Shown here piece after piece: positions 39,101 to 48,482 of a stretch of 64,000 nucleotides of DNA (the stretch's first letter is position 1; every line of letters starts with the position of its first letter). Source of the DNA: Filosporella fistucella (lineage: Eukaryota > Ascomycota > Leotiomycetes > Helotiales); the NCBI GenBank assembly GCA_030077755.1, contig JAQJZZ010000017.1, positions 248,001 to 312,000 of the forward strand. The letters run 5' to 3'. The notes under the pieces are model-generated. The model worked only from the letters and a program-made list of their open reading frames with translations. It did not search any database and had not been told where the DNA came from. Position numbers and translations under genes: made by a program.

Positions 39101-39261
39101 TCACATCTCTGACGGGTCCCAAAGCATGTACAGATGTTTGTAAAGGTAGTATAGGTGCTCAAGTGACAGGCACGAAGAAGTGTGGAGGGAGATATCAAAT
39201 GGATTTGTATGCAACGGGAGCGGATTTGTTGCCGACTGTGGCTACAACGAGGAGTATCTAG
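33165..39261 (+). CDS. Large secreted protein: beta-propeller-like head, Ig-like domains, Ser-rich stalks and four WSC domains
   Basis: Twelve exons join in frame: 33165..33248, 33308..33971, 34018..34132, 34182..36208, 36256..36331, 36382..37672, 37723..37741, 37792..37869, 37916..38140, 38187..38217, 38268..38342 and 38391..39261, giving 1851 residues. MKWLHLLELASLPALVHSFA is a signal peptide. Residues ~40-530 resemble a PQQ-type beta-propeller (ITGTPIIDPATDIMYFFSK, then DRIAVAGGKSGKIYILNADN). Residues ~535-900 resemble ASH/choice-of-anchor-D Ig-like domains (IDFGGIVLGSAVTS, LTNKGSAPLSFTGF). WSC domains lie near 912-1012, 1365-1465, 1475-1575 and 1727-1840, each with the CWCGN/CYCG and CGG cores. 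A ~350-residue Ser-rich and a ~150-residue Ser/Thr/Pro-rich linker are probably O-glycosylated. No GPI signal or membrane anchor is seen. WSC domains bind polysaccharide, so a wall or extracellular carbohydrate role is inferred. The last acceptor could instead be 6 bases upstream. Confidence 0.8.
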
Positions 39262-40235
39262 TTCTGAGGGACATCATGATGAGGGATAGGGTGGGCACTT
39301 TTGTATTTGACAAATTTCTCTTGGTCTCTTTTGTTTAATTAGGGGGTGATTGGAGATATTGTTAATGAGTATTATGGTCTGCCTTCATTTAGTTATGCTG
39401 AAGTGACATGTGATGATATTTGCTTTGTGATGTCAAAGGGTATTTACAAAAAACCGTCTTGGATGAGATAAAGTCAATTCACGCTTTCCGCTGAATTATA
39501 TATGTTGTTACAGGTGATGAAGGTATTTGGAATATCTGGTGGAGTGAAGTTGTTAGTAAGTCACGAGACCGCACCGTTCACTGCCCTGAGGGGGAGTGGG
39601 AACGGAGTATCGTAACCCGAAAGGGGAAGGAGGGAGTATCGGAAGCTAGTGAGATCTTGATCTTCAATGATCGTTCGCGCCGGTTTAATCTTTTGATCTG
39701 CATCTATTTTTGTTCTCTTTCATATCTCCGCATGGAGAGTGGACTGGCAGTATTTGTTCCCATTGAATTTTTAATGCATTTCGCGGCATCTCAAGAAGCT
39801 TCTGACTTTTGCAATTCATCTTGGTCGCGACTGCGTGGCAGATGTCAAAATAAGGTTTCTTGGAATTCCAGCTCGTCTCAAGTGAGATCGCGTTTTATCA
39901 CCATTTTTAGTCGCACTTCACTTTCTCCTCGTCTGCCGAAGAATTCTTCTCGCTCCTTGATTATGCTCATATTAGTCCGATAATGGTGGTCCACGAGTCA
40001 ATGACCTCCCAATTGGTCGTTTTGGATCTGCCCAACACGTTAGCGGATGTCGCGAATCGTCTCATGTCTGAAATCCGATAGTTCGCCAATATCGGCACGT
40101 TTGAGGATCTACCTCGTTGAAAGTTTAAACGCGATTTCGGGTTGGGAATAAGGTTAGGATGAGAATGGTGCGAAACGAGACAGGGAAGTGTACCTGGGCT
40201 GATAGAATATCGGGCGATGACCGCGAAAAGGTTGG
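39262..40235. other. Intergenic region, promoter side of the LysM gene
   Basis: About 1 kb between the WSC gene and the LysM gene. No gene is visible; the 3' part presumably carries the LysM gene promoter. Confidence 0.5.
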
Positions 40236-40245
40236 CTATATAAAG
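40236..40245 (+). promoter_or_regulatory. TATA box of the LysM gene
   Basis: CTATATAAAG lies 105 bases before the ATG at 40350, a usual distance for a strongly regulated fungal promoter. A pyrimidine/CA-rich leader follows. Confidence 0.6.
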
Positions 40246-40349
40246 TATGTGGCATGCGGCTCTCTCTGATTCTGTACCCCCTCAGCTGCGACTCATTATC
40301 AGCTTGATACAATATACCACACTCACTTGCAAAACTACCAGTTCTCACA

Positions 40350-41402
40350 ATGTTGTTCTCACTCACTCTCATTTCCGCTGTGATTATACCGGCTCTGGCT
40401 CAAAATAACACAGCTGCAGTTGGCACGAACTGCAACATCGAATCAACACGCACAGTGGTTGCAGGCGACAATCTCGCAAATATCGCCACAGCTGCTGGTG
40501 TCACGCTGGATCAAGTGCGATTCGTCAATACTCAAATCACCAACCCGCGCCTCATAAATGTCGGAGATGTTATCAAAATTCCCAACAAAGCTTGTGTTGC
40601 TCCGGCCTCTCCAGTGCTGGCTGAACCAACAGCGACATGCTCAAATGGGACTGCTAAAACTACTAAAGTTGCAGCTGGAGATACCTTGATCATCATTGCG
40701 AAAGAAAAATTGGGAATTACATTACCAGCTCTTGTGGCTGCCAACCCCCAGATCAAGGATCCGAACGTAATTAACGTGGGAGATACAATCAATATCCCAC
40801 TTTGTAGCCAGAGTGGGAAGGCGGGAGCGACAGGCAAGAACAGCACCAGCGCAAGTACGAAGCAGAGCAAAGCGTCCCAGGCGACCGTAGCATCACTGTC
40901 GGCTCCTGTATCGACAGGAGAAATCACAGGTGCAAAGTCAAGCTCAAAAGCAAAGGCCACGAAAGCGAGCACTGTCTCCGTAGCGGGGAAGAGCGACACA
41001 AGTACGATCACGAAATCAACCTCAGGTAGTAAAGCCACAAAAGCAGTAGCAGAAAAGGCAGAGCTAGGAGAGAGGCAAGCGATCAGTTCAAGTAGCTCCA
41101 AAGCAAGTGCAAAGTCTTCGAAGAGCAAAGCAACAAACTCAAAAGCGACCCCCACACCCGGCACGAACAAGAATGGCACAAGTCCGGCTTCGAAATTAAG
41201 CGCGGGAGATAAGTCTACTAAGGCGGTATCTATAGCGGCAGCGACAGGAAATGATGACGCAAGTCAATCTTTGACGACGAGTACGAAGAGCAAAGCTGCG
41301 AAAGCTACCGGTACCACAAAGAGTAAGAGCAAGGCTGCGAGGAGTTCTGCTCCACCCGCCAGAAGAGATGGGAGGGGTGTGAGAATCGGAAACTACCAGT
41401 GA
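40350..41402 (+). CDS. Secreted LysM protein with two LysM domains and a Lys/Ser-rich tail
   Basis: A single exon encodes 350 residues. MLFSLTLISAVIIPALAQ is a signal peptide. Two LysM domains follow, at about 32-80 and 100-152, each with the pattern T(V/K)..GD.L..IA and ending in NVGD.I.IP(N/L)C; Cys residues flank them. LysM domains bind chitin or its oligomers, and secreted fungal LysM proteins can shield hyphae or chitin fragments from host recognition. Residues ~155-350 are low-complexity Lys/Ala/Ser/Thr, highly basic, which is unlike the short classical LysM effectors and may associate with the wall or be O-glycosylated. It lies 1.1 kb after the WSC gene in the same direction. The role as an effector is inference. 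Confidence 0.85.
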   Translation: MLFSLTLISAVIIPALAQNNTAAVGTNCNIESTRTVVAGDNLANIATAAGVTLDQVRFVNTQITNPRLINVGDVIKIPNKACVAPASPVLAEPTATCSNGTAKTTKVAAGDTLIIIAKEKLGITLPALVAANPQIKDPNVINVGDTINIPLCSQSGKAGATGKNSTSASTKQSKASQATVASLSAPVSTGEITGAKSSSKAKATKASTVSVAGKSDTSTITKSTSGSKATKAVAEKAELGERQAISSSSSKASAKSSKSKATNSKATPTPGTNKNGTSPASKLSAGDKSTKAVSIAAATGNDDASQSLTTSTKSKAAKATGTTKSKSKAARSSAPPARRDGRGVRIGNYQ

Positions 41403-42028
41403 GCTTGTGTTTGGGTTTAATTCATAGGTACTTGCGATAAACGCAATATTCAGTTATTTCTCTTCAAATATAGACTACTTCATTCTTCGTCCTTGTGGGA
41501 GGTGCCAAGTGCTGAGGTCTAAAGCCATGGTCCATGATTGGTAGAGAAAATAGGCAAGTGCATCTCAAATGAGTTGCTTAGACAAATTTCTTCGCGTGGC
41601 TGAGCTGTTCTTGGACAACAAATACTTCTCGCTCTAGTTCCTTTTCGCGGATGTCGGAACAGGATAGGCTATTGAAAGAACGAGAACCGAAGCCACAAAA
41701 GCTTCAGGAAATGCAATGCGGGATACGTTGGCAATATCAGACCCCTTTAAAGCCCCCAACTCCTGATCTCTCACAATTTTATAAGCAGCCTCAATTACTT
41801 TTTCAGATAGGAGAATTCTATTGGTGCTGCGTTGTCGCAGCTGAACATTGTGGCGTCGAGATGGAACCTGGAGGTCCGATATCTTGTCGCTCCTTGTCGC
41901 TTCTCATGTGGTCTCAGCGTGCCATAAACGCCACTATCTGATACAGAGCCTCATATATTAATACCATAGAAGTTCCAATCTTTGGGATCAAATTATTATT
42001 TCCTTCCATCCATTATTTCAATTCCAAA
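41403..42028. other. Intergenic region
   Basis: About 625 bases. A minus-strand frame (about 41630-41840) reads protein-like for ~65 codons but lacks a start and any recognised motif. Otherwise this is presumably the LysM 3' UTR and the reductase promoter. Confidence 0.4.
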
Positions 42029-43261
42029 ATGTCTCCTCGCGAAATGAAACTCTCATTGCAACCAGTAGAAATTTCTGATGTTGAGGTGTCAAATCCGGCT
42101 CCGAAAATGCATTCTCCATCCTCAATTCCCCAAACCCGGCAACAGAAACTTGCGGCTCAAGCCTCCCTCCTTCCAAACATATCTCGCGATCTCCAATTCT
42201 CCAAAAATGTCAAAATAGAAAATCACGTCGGCTTTACCTCAATCCCACTTGGTCTCGCTGGCCCCCTCAAAATTAACGGAACGTCGCAGCTCAAGTCTCC
42301 TCTCTACGGACCCCTTGCGACAGTCGAGCCAACACTCATAGCAGCTTGTTCACGTGGTTGCAAGGTGTTCTCGGCCTGCGATGGCATTTCTACATCTGCA
42401 CTTACAGAAGGACTCTCTCGCGCACCAGCATTCACGTTCTCTTCCATTCCCCAAGCTATCACTTTCTATCATCGGGTTCCGTCTCTATTCTCGGGGTTCA
42501 AAGAAGTAGCAGAGAAAACGAGCAGGCATGCTACTTTGCTGAGTGCCAATGCAACTATTATCGGCAAAGCAGTACATATCAAATTTACGTACTCGTGCGG
42601 TGATGCAGCGGGGCAAAATATGGTTACGCTTGCTACGCATTCAGCCTGCAGCTCTTTGATAGAGAAGAACAGGCCAGAAGGCATGATTGCATTTCAATTA
42701 GATGGGAATCTATCTTCAGATAAAAAGATCTCGTGGGGAAGTGTGCTGGAGCCCAGAGGTGTGAGTGTTATGGCCTGGGGAACAATTTCGAATGTTGTTA
42801 GTCAGAAGATCTTGGGGTGCTCGACGAAAAAGTTGAAGACAGTCTATGAGAGATTCGAGGAGGGAAGTGTAAGGAATGGGACTATGGCACATTGCTTGAA
42901 CACGAGTAACATCGTGGCAGCGATGTTCATGGCATGCGGTCAAGATGTGGGGAGTGTTCTCGAGAGCGGCTGGTCACAACTTACTCTTGATTTGGATGAG
43001 GAGACGCAAGATCTTACTCTCTGTTTATTTTTCCCATCGTTACTCGTCGGAAGTGTCGGTGGTGGTACAGGCTATGCGACGCAGAGAGAGGCATTGGAAT
43101 TGATTGGGTGTTTTGGGTCGGGCAAGAAATGGGCTTTGGCCGAGACGGTGGCGGCGTTCTGTTTGGCGTTGGAGATTAGTACTTTGGCTGCTATGGCGAA
43201 TGATACTTTCGCTGCTAGTCATAAGGAGCTGGCTCGAGGAGGGAAGACCTCGAAGCTTTGA
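42029..43261 (+). CDS. HMG-CoA reductase catalytic domain, without membrane domain
   Basis: A single exon encodes 410 residues. Class I HMG-CoA reductase reduces HMG-CoA to mevalonate with NADPH. The substrate motif ENHVGFTSIPLGLAGPL starts at residue 64. The catalytic Glu sits in TVEPTLIAACSRGCK (E100), the catalytic Lys in SSDKKISWG (K232/K233), Asp in ACGQDVGS (D306) and His in SHKELARGG (H398). The dinucleotide segment GDAAGQNM (191-198) and VGSVGGGTGYATQREALEL are present. Typical fungal enzymes exceed 1000 residues because of an ER membrane and sterol-sensing region; here only ~60 polar residues precede the catalytic domain and no hydrophobic segment lies upstream. It is probably a soluble paralogue. 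No terpene synthase lies in the window, so a link to secondary metabolism is conjecture. Many motif positions diverge from the consensus (for example DAAGQN for DAMGMN), so activity is likely but not certain. Confidence 0.88.
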   Translation: MSPREMKLSLQPVEISDVEVSNPAPKMHSPSSIPQTRQQKLAAQASLLPNISRDLQFSKNVKIENHVGFTSIPLGLAGPLKINGTSQLKSPLYGPLATVEPTLIAACSRGCKVFSACDGISTSALTEGLSRAPAFTFSSIPQAITFYHRVPSLFSGFKEVAEKTSRHATLLSANATIIGKAVHIKFTYSCGDAAGQNMVTLATHSACSSLIEKNRPEGMIAFQLDGNLSSDKKISWGSVLEPRGVSVMAWGTISNVVSQKILGCSTKKLKTVYERFEEGSVRNGTMAHCLNTSNIVAAMFMACGQDVGSVLESGWSQLTLDLDEETQDLTLCLFFPSLLVGSVGGGTGYATQREALELIGCFGSGKKWALAETVAAFCLALEISTLAAMANDTFAASHKELARGGKTSKL

Positions 43262-43774
43262 AGTGTGTGAGGGACGCAGAAATAGGGGTTAAGCGAGGGC
43301 AACCAAGATTTGAATGCAATTATAGAGCAAGAGTTTATTTTACTTCTTTCCATGCAATGGAATTAATTGACAATACCAATTGTGATTCTTTTCTTTGATT
43401 TACTCATGCACAAATGGCCACGTTATATACCAGCTTCAAGTGATTGTAAACTTTTCGGATGCTGGTGGCCTAGGATCTGATTCACATCTTTCCGCTTCTA
43501 TACAGACGATTCTACATGCTTTGCGTTACTTTCTGGCAGTTAATCACAGAATTTCTTTAGATGCTGTGTGATCAAAACAAGTCTTTGTGATTCATGTTCT
43601 TCCAAAGCCAGTATAAAATAGTTGCCGAGCAATCAGAAGTTTCAAATCTTTACACCCTACAACCCCATAATTGTACTGATCGAGCCACTAATTACTTATC
43701 CAACTTCTCACACCATAGATTAAGGCCTATCCATATCCTGATATCTCGATAGCAGCCTTCGGAAGATTCTAGAT
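43262..43774. other. Intergenic region
   Basis: About 510 AT-rich bases between two genes in the same direction. Nothing specific is visible. Confidence 0.5.
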
Positions 43775-44446
43775 ATGTGCATAAAGGAGCACAACGCGCA
43801 TTTTGAAGAGTGTGGGCACAATGGCCACGCAATTAAGCCATGTGGTTTTGCACCAGTTGTTCCCGACCCTGATCAAGCCGCACTGAGGTGTACGTCTGGT
43901 ATTCAGGATGAGGACTCCGAAGAACTCTTCGAAGCTCCTGGAAAATGTCTCCTCTGTAGACGGAATGAAGAGCACCTTGCCGTGCGCCTTACAACTGCTA
44001 GAATATTAATAGAAGGTGAGGTGAGAGATATGGAACTTGATGAAGAGCGAACTAGCTGGACAGGCACGGGTCCACAAGCCAGTGGCTCTGGTGCAAGTGG
44101 CAGCACCTCTGTGAAGAATAATAGAGGGGCACATGGTAACTCGCAGCAAAACCGAAGTGTTCCAACCTCTGGCACTCATTCAGGCCGGGGTCGAGGAAAT
44201 GTTTCGAGGGGTGGCAGAGGCCGGGGTGGAGCTGGAAGAGGCTCTGGTGGTTCAAACAACACATCTATAACAGGAACTAGTGGAGGAGCAGGTGCAGGAA
44301 ATCCCAGTAGCAGACTGCCAAGCAACAGTGTACATCAACCAGAGAGAAGTGGTGAGTCAAGCGGCACTAATACACATCACCATACTTATCCTTCCGGTTC
44401 TGGGGGTAGTTCGAATTGCGGTAGTGGACATATGTCGAGCCACTGA
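43775..44446 (+). CDS. Cys/His-motif protein with RGG/Gly-Ser tail
   Basis: A single exon encodes 223 residues. The N-terminal ~75 residues carry a Cys/His pattern (MC....H...FEECGHNGHAI, KPCG, C, then KCLLCRR) that suggests a small zinc-binding fold. The remainder is low-complexity: Gly/Ser/Asn-rich with an RGG-type block (GRGRGNVSRGGRGRGGAGRG), then HHHTYPSGSGGSSN. There is no signal peptide or membrane segment. I do not recognise a named family. Similar N-termini occur at 47048 (broken) and 48483 (MCTQHYHTRF...CGH...CPDCEHQ), so it probably belongs to a local gene group. RGG tails often bind RNA, but that is only suggestive here. Confidence 0.65.
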   Translation: MCIKEHNAHFEECGHNGHAIKPCGFAPVVPDPDQAALRCTSGIQDEDSEELFEAPGKCLLCRRNEEHLAVRLTTARILIEGEVRDMELDEERTSWTGTGPQASGSGASGSTSVKNNRGAHGNSQQNRSVPTSGTHSGRGRGNVSRGGRGRGGAGRGSGGSNNTSITGTSGGAGAGNPSSRLPSNSVHQPERSGESSGTNTHHHTYPSGSGGSSNCGSGHMSSH

Positions 44447-44825
44447 GGCTCGGTGGTTGTGGCATGGGTGTGAATGGGCTCATTGAGTGTTAGGCTGTGT
44501 TTGCTTTGATTTATCTTTGAAGCGTTGATTTTCGTGTACCATATGCGTTAAGCTACTGCTTTGCACAAATAAAGTCCATTCCTTCATTCGTTCTAGTAAT
44601 GGCTTGTTAATTTGCGCTATCACTGACGAAGATTTACGAACAACGGCTTTAGTAGTAGCCTTCCTTCAGCTAACTGGTAAAGATCAATGTTGATTGCAAC
44701 TAGTAATCTAGCCTTCTCCCTCACTTAATCCACATCACGATTCAAGAGCATTCTTTTGATAGATTCGCAATTCATCGACACACTTAGCAGGGCACACTGT
44801 GGCCAGCTTCCAAGCCTATTCTCCC
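44447..44825. other. Intergenic region
   Basis: About 380 bases after the stop at 44446. No gene is visible. A minus-strand frame 44725-45027 overlaps the candidate below but in a different frame and is not supported. Confidence 0.35.
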
Positions 44826-45389
44826 TCATTTCACTGACTGCATCGTCTGACATAATGCTCCGCCAGACGAACAGGTTATTACGATAAGCAATGTAGCGAT
44901 CTCTTGAAGATCCACAACGCTTGCTTCCCACTTTGTCAACTTGACAGTCTTTGAACCCAAGACCACGAAGTCTATTTTCAGACCAAACATGTATTCCAAA
45001 AGCATCCCAGCAATCTTCCCTTGCCAAGTATATTGAGCTCCACCAGTAATCTGTTGTACAATTCCAAATAGTGTATCTTGATCTGCTGCTTCTTTTGCGC
45101 CGTAAGATATTTCTTTCCAGAAAAAAGATTGGCTAATCTAGCCTGAAATGAAACAGGATTTGGAGTATCGATACTCTCCAATACATGAACACCAGGGCAA
45201 CATTTCAACCCTTTTTCCCCTAATCTCCCATTCTCGATTATACTGGTGATGGATGGATTGATCTTTAAATTGTTTTGGAATGTCTTGCTTATTCCTTGCT
45301 TCGAAAATGTCGAACATGATTCTTTCAAACACAATTCTCTTTCCTGCCACAGCCTCCCGAATGACAAGCGGTCGGTAGTGAAAAGTCAT
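44826..45389 (-). pseudogene. Candidate gene or relic with one internal stop
   Basis: One minus-strand frame of 188 codons from ATG 45389 to TGA 44826 is interrupted only by a TAG at 45138-45140. Both halves look protein-like (KRIVFERIMFDIFEARNKQD before, KEAADQDTLFGIVQQITGG and GKIAGMLLEYMFGLKIDFV after). The TAG could be removed by a weak GTTGAA donor joined to the GGCTAG acceptor ending at 45138, so splicing is possible. I do not recognise the product. Its 5' part overlaps the possible 5' end of the plus-strand gene at 45246, so at least one of the two models is wrong there. Confidence 0.25.
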
Positions 45390-46256
45390 GAATCTCCTCT
45401 CATATCACCTGCCGAGCATATTAGACTGTACAGCGCGCAAGACCATGCTCCATGCTCCAAAATTTGCATCTCTTGCCAAGAAGGCGGGTATGTTGCTTCC
45501 TGCTTCAGAATTATCGGTTCTGACTCCACAACGAGACACACGGCTACATGAAAAAGCCTTAGAAGTGTCTTTGCTGATAACATTCGGTTGGGCGGCGAAG
45601 GTTCGCAGGTATACAGGCAAATACAAGGAGGTCTTGATCGTTTTGATAATGAGAATCGCATCAGAGAAGAGAACGATGCAAAAGATCGTAGAAAAGTACA
45701 AAGACGATATTTTGCCGAGATAGCGGAAACTAAAGCTACAGCAGAGAGGGGAAAAGATGCAGAAGCAAAAGAAGCAGAGCAGGAAAATTCCAAAGAGTCT
45801 TCTCCCAGTAAAGAGAGCTCAATTGCAAATGGTGTAAGGGCCGAAAACACCAGATCTGAGACCGTCGGATTAGGAGATCGCTGCTCTATAGAAGATAAAA
45901 AAGGTAAAGTGCGAGAGGATTTACACGGATATACAAGAATTACAGGTAGGGATATGAGCTTGAATGCAGAAAATAAATCAGGATCCTCAACTGTCGGAAA
46001 AGGACCCCAACAGCAGGGCAAAGTTAAGGCAACCGCGAATACAGAACCTTCGACCAGCACAAAGAGAACCCCATCTCCAACAGAGCTACAGCCTAGCAAG
46101 GAAGAAACAGTAAGCAGTGCGCCTAATGCATCTGATACACACAGAAAAGGTAACAAAGTCACACATTCAACTCATGCCCATCAACAGATCAGTGAAGGAA
46201 GTTCCAGTTCTAGAGGTGGGGCAGCTGGAAATGTGACTGAGGTAACTGGAACATGA
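45246..46256 (+). CDS. Unknown hydrophilic protein with a CxxC-type segment, one intron, start uncertain
   Basis: Exon 1 ends at 45487 and exon 2 is 45563..46256. The intron GTATGT...GCCTTAG (75 nt) removes an in-frame TGA and the join reads CISCQEGG|SVFADNIRLGG. From the first ATG in frame (45246) the product would be 311 residues, but the true start is unclear. The N-terminal part has HAPCSKICISCQ, a Cys pattern like the neighbouring family. A coiled-coil-like charged stretch follows (ENDAKDRRKVQRRYFAEI), then a long Ser/Thr/Lys-rich disordered tail. The same frame stays open for about 60 codons after the TGA at 46254, ending near GTAAGTAG at 46434, which suggests either a recent nonsense change or a missed intron. 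The long minus-strand open frame opposite is a compositional shadow. Confidence 0.45.
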
Positions 46257-47047
46257 GATGTTCATGATATAAATGCTGTTCTAAATAGGAGTGGAGAGGG
46301 AGCAGGTACAAGTAGTCAAACACAAACACCGCTGGTCAAGGAAGAAGTCAGGCACCGGCGAGCGGAGGTTCCAGCGGCAGGCACGCCTGTACTCAAGAGA
46401 TCAGTACAGGGAGACAAGGAAAACATTATCCTGGTAAGTAGATTGATACAGGATTTATTGAAGTTGGGTTGCGGGGGACGATCGCATTGATTCATCGTGG
46501 TGACGTTGCTCTAGTGTAAAATATGCGTTGAATTTCTGGGGTGTTGAATAACTACACGGATCGTTGTATTTTTAGCAAAGCATGGCATTCTATCTTGAGG
46601 CATATTTACAGCAATTTGAATCACGTAATTACATTGAAATTGCATCTCACTTGGTTCTCTCCACAATTTGCGTGTAATATCGTTGGACTATCTGCTCCTA
46701 GCCTAGCTTGCTGTCACGATTACTTATATAAACGAACTTCTATATGAAATGCAATATGTTAGTGAGTATTCACGGTGTACAATTCGAGGATAGGATGACA
46801 GGGTATGATCCAAGTTCTGGCACTGTAGGGTCTAAAAAAGAACCCGAATTCATAGGAATGATTCTTAACCACTCCAAAACATAAATTAATTCAGTAGAAG
46901 CACCTACATCTTTATTTCAATTTAACAACTTCTTCAAGGACTTTTGATTCAGCAGTATCTGGCGCTACTTGAACCTTTAGCTACCTCACTTTTATCTCGC
47001 TCTGATTTGCTTTACACATCTGAGTTCAATAACCAACGTGTGGCAGA
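46257..47047. other. Intergenic region
   Basis: The first ~180 bases look like a lost or spliced continuation of the preceding gene (Gly/Ser/Arg codons in one frame). The rest is AT-rich with nothing recognisable. Confidence 0.4.
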
Positions 47048-47824
47048 ATGTGCGTCTCTCATGAGAATGCGATGTTCGTAAATGGTCACGACTCCAGCCA
47101 TACGACCACACGATCTCTTACCGACAAGCTTGCGCAGAGCTCTCAGGCGATACATCAAATCCCTACCGCGAAGGAATTCAATGTGACGCTCATCAGAAAG
47201 CATCCGGGAAGAAAATGTAATGACCCATCTGCAAGCTCGGAGCAGCACTCAAGCCTTTTGAGAGCTAGAAAAGGGAGGCTGTGAAAATCATCGAACACCA
47301 GAAAAACATTAAGAATGCAATTGTAAAAGAGATTGAGAAGGTGACGCTAGGAAAGGCTAAGATAAAGATTCACCAGGATCTTGAGAATTCGTCTAGTCTT
47401 GCCCGAAGACTTGAGAGCATGCTTGCCAAGATGGAGAAAATCATCAAATCGAAGAAAGATATAATCAAAGACAGAGTCAAAGAATCCAGATTATCTCTAG
47501 AATCACAAAGGAGCTTCCAAACCGGCAAAGCCTGTAGCAACTAAGCATTCTAATGATCTGGGAAAACCTTCAAGAGACACAATTCCTCCTCAAGTTGAGA
47601 ATATCAAGGCTGAAAAGTGTGAAAAGAATGGAAATAACACAGCAAATGGTACGATACATGATACTGATGAAGATTGGCGAATCTTAGAACAGGAAATATC
47701 AGCCGAGATAAATAAGTAGCGTAAGGAGTTTGAAATAATTGACAACTTGAAGAGACTAGAACGAGTGATAAAGTTGGAGGTTGCAAAATGGGAAGCTGAG
47801 ATGGACAGACAGGTTATGAAATAG
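47048..47824 (+). pseudogene. Broken member of the Cys/His-motif group
   Basis: Starting at ATG 47048, the frame begins MCVSHENAMFVN-GHDSSH, resembling the MCIKEHNAHFEECGHNGH start of the gene at 43775 but without most of the cysteines. It stops at TGA 47282-47284. The next frame continues with a charged coiled-coil (HQKNIKNAIVKEIEKVTLG) and ends near 47542. A third frame carries on from about 47505 (ASKPAKPVATKHSNDLGKPS) with a TAG at 47717-47719, after which RKEFEIIDNLKRLERVIKLE continues to TAG 47822. Two frame changes and an internal stop make a functional product unlikely. No consensus introns repair all lesions. The internal TAG could derive from CAG by one C-to-T change. Confidence 0.55.
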
Positions 47825-48482
47825 CTGTGGAAACATCTGTCCACGACATGTATTCACTTACGTTTTTAGGGCAGGGGAACTGGGCCAGTGGCAGTAGTGA
47901 GGTATCAAGCCAAAATTGTTGACTTACAAACAAGCGTTGAGTTTGTATTTATTTTGTGTCAAATCATTACGTTATCTTGATTTATCAATAACAAAATTCT
48001 TTTAAACGATGTGATTGTAGTTCAAGCGAATTCTAGCGCAGTATCATGAGGTCTCTACTACATCAACATTAGAATGGGGTACGCAAGGAATCTACCTTTG
48101 ATAGAGGCAAATCTGTTCAAACAAATCTCGAGCGTTTCCAAGCGTGTGTGTGTCAGATTTAGTAAAAGGCATGCGTTTCAAGTCACCTGTGGACTTTGTG
48201 AAAGTTTAAAGATTCACTCGATGTCATTGCCCATTGACTCCGAAATCCAAAATATGGACAATTGGATTCAGAAGCTCTGCACTCACTAATCACGAAACAA
48301 AATTACGAAAGCTACTTAAGACAGATCTCGTCCCAAGATTTCTTACCCTCCTCCATTATCAAAATAACATCAAAGCCGTGATCTCAAACCTCAACGTTTT
48401 CAAGCAGAACAAGTACCACAAGCAAAGCAAAACGAAGCGAAACAAAACACATCAAACATATAAACCCTTCCACCTCAAAATA
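47825..48482. other. Intergenic region
   Basis: About 660 AT-rich bases. Short open frames at 48074 and upstream of 48483 have no support. The leader just before the ATG is A/C-rich (CAAAGCAAAACGAAGCG), usual for a fungal 5' UTR. Confidence 0.45.

Noticed and set aside
40532..41179. 215-codon minus-strand frame opposite the LysM gene
   Set aside because: Complement of the Lys/Ala/Ser-rich tail; the hydrophobic look is compositional.
41630..41840. Minus-strand ~65-codon protein-like stretch
   Set aside because: It lacks a start codon, splice context and any family pattern.
45386..46162. 258-codon minus-strand frame opposite the 45.2-46.3 kb gene
   Set aside because: It mirrors a Ser/Lys/Glu-rich low-complexity sequence and reads as meaningless Ser/Leu-rich protein.
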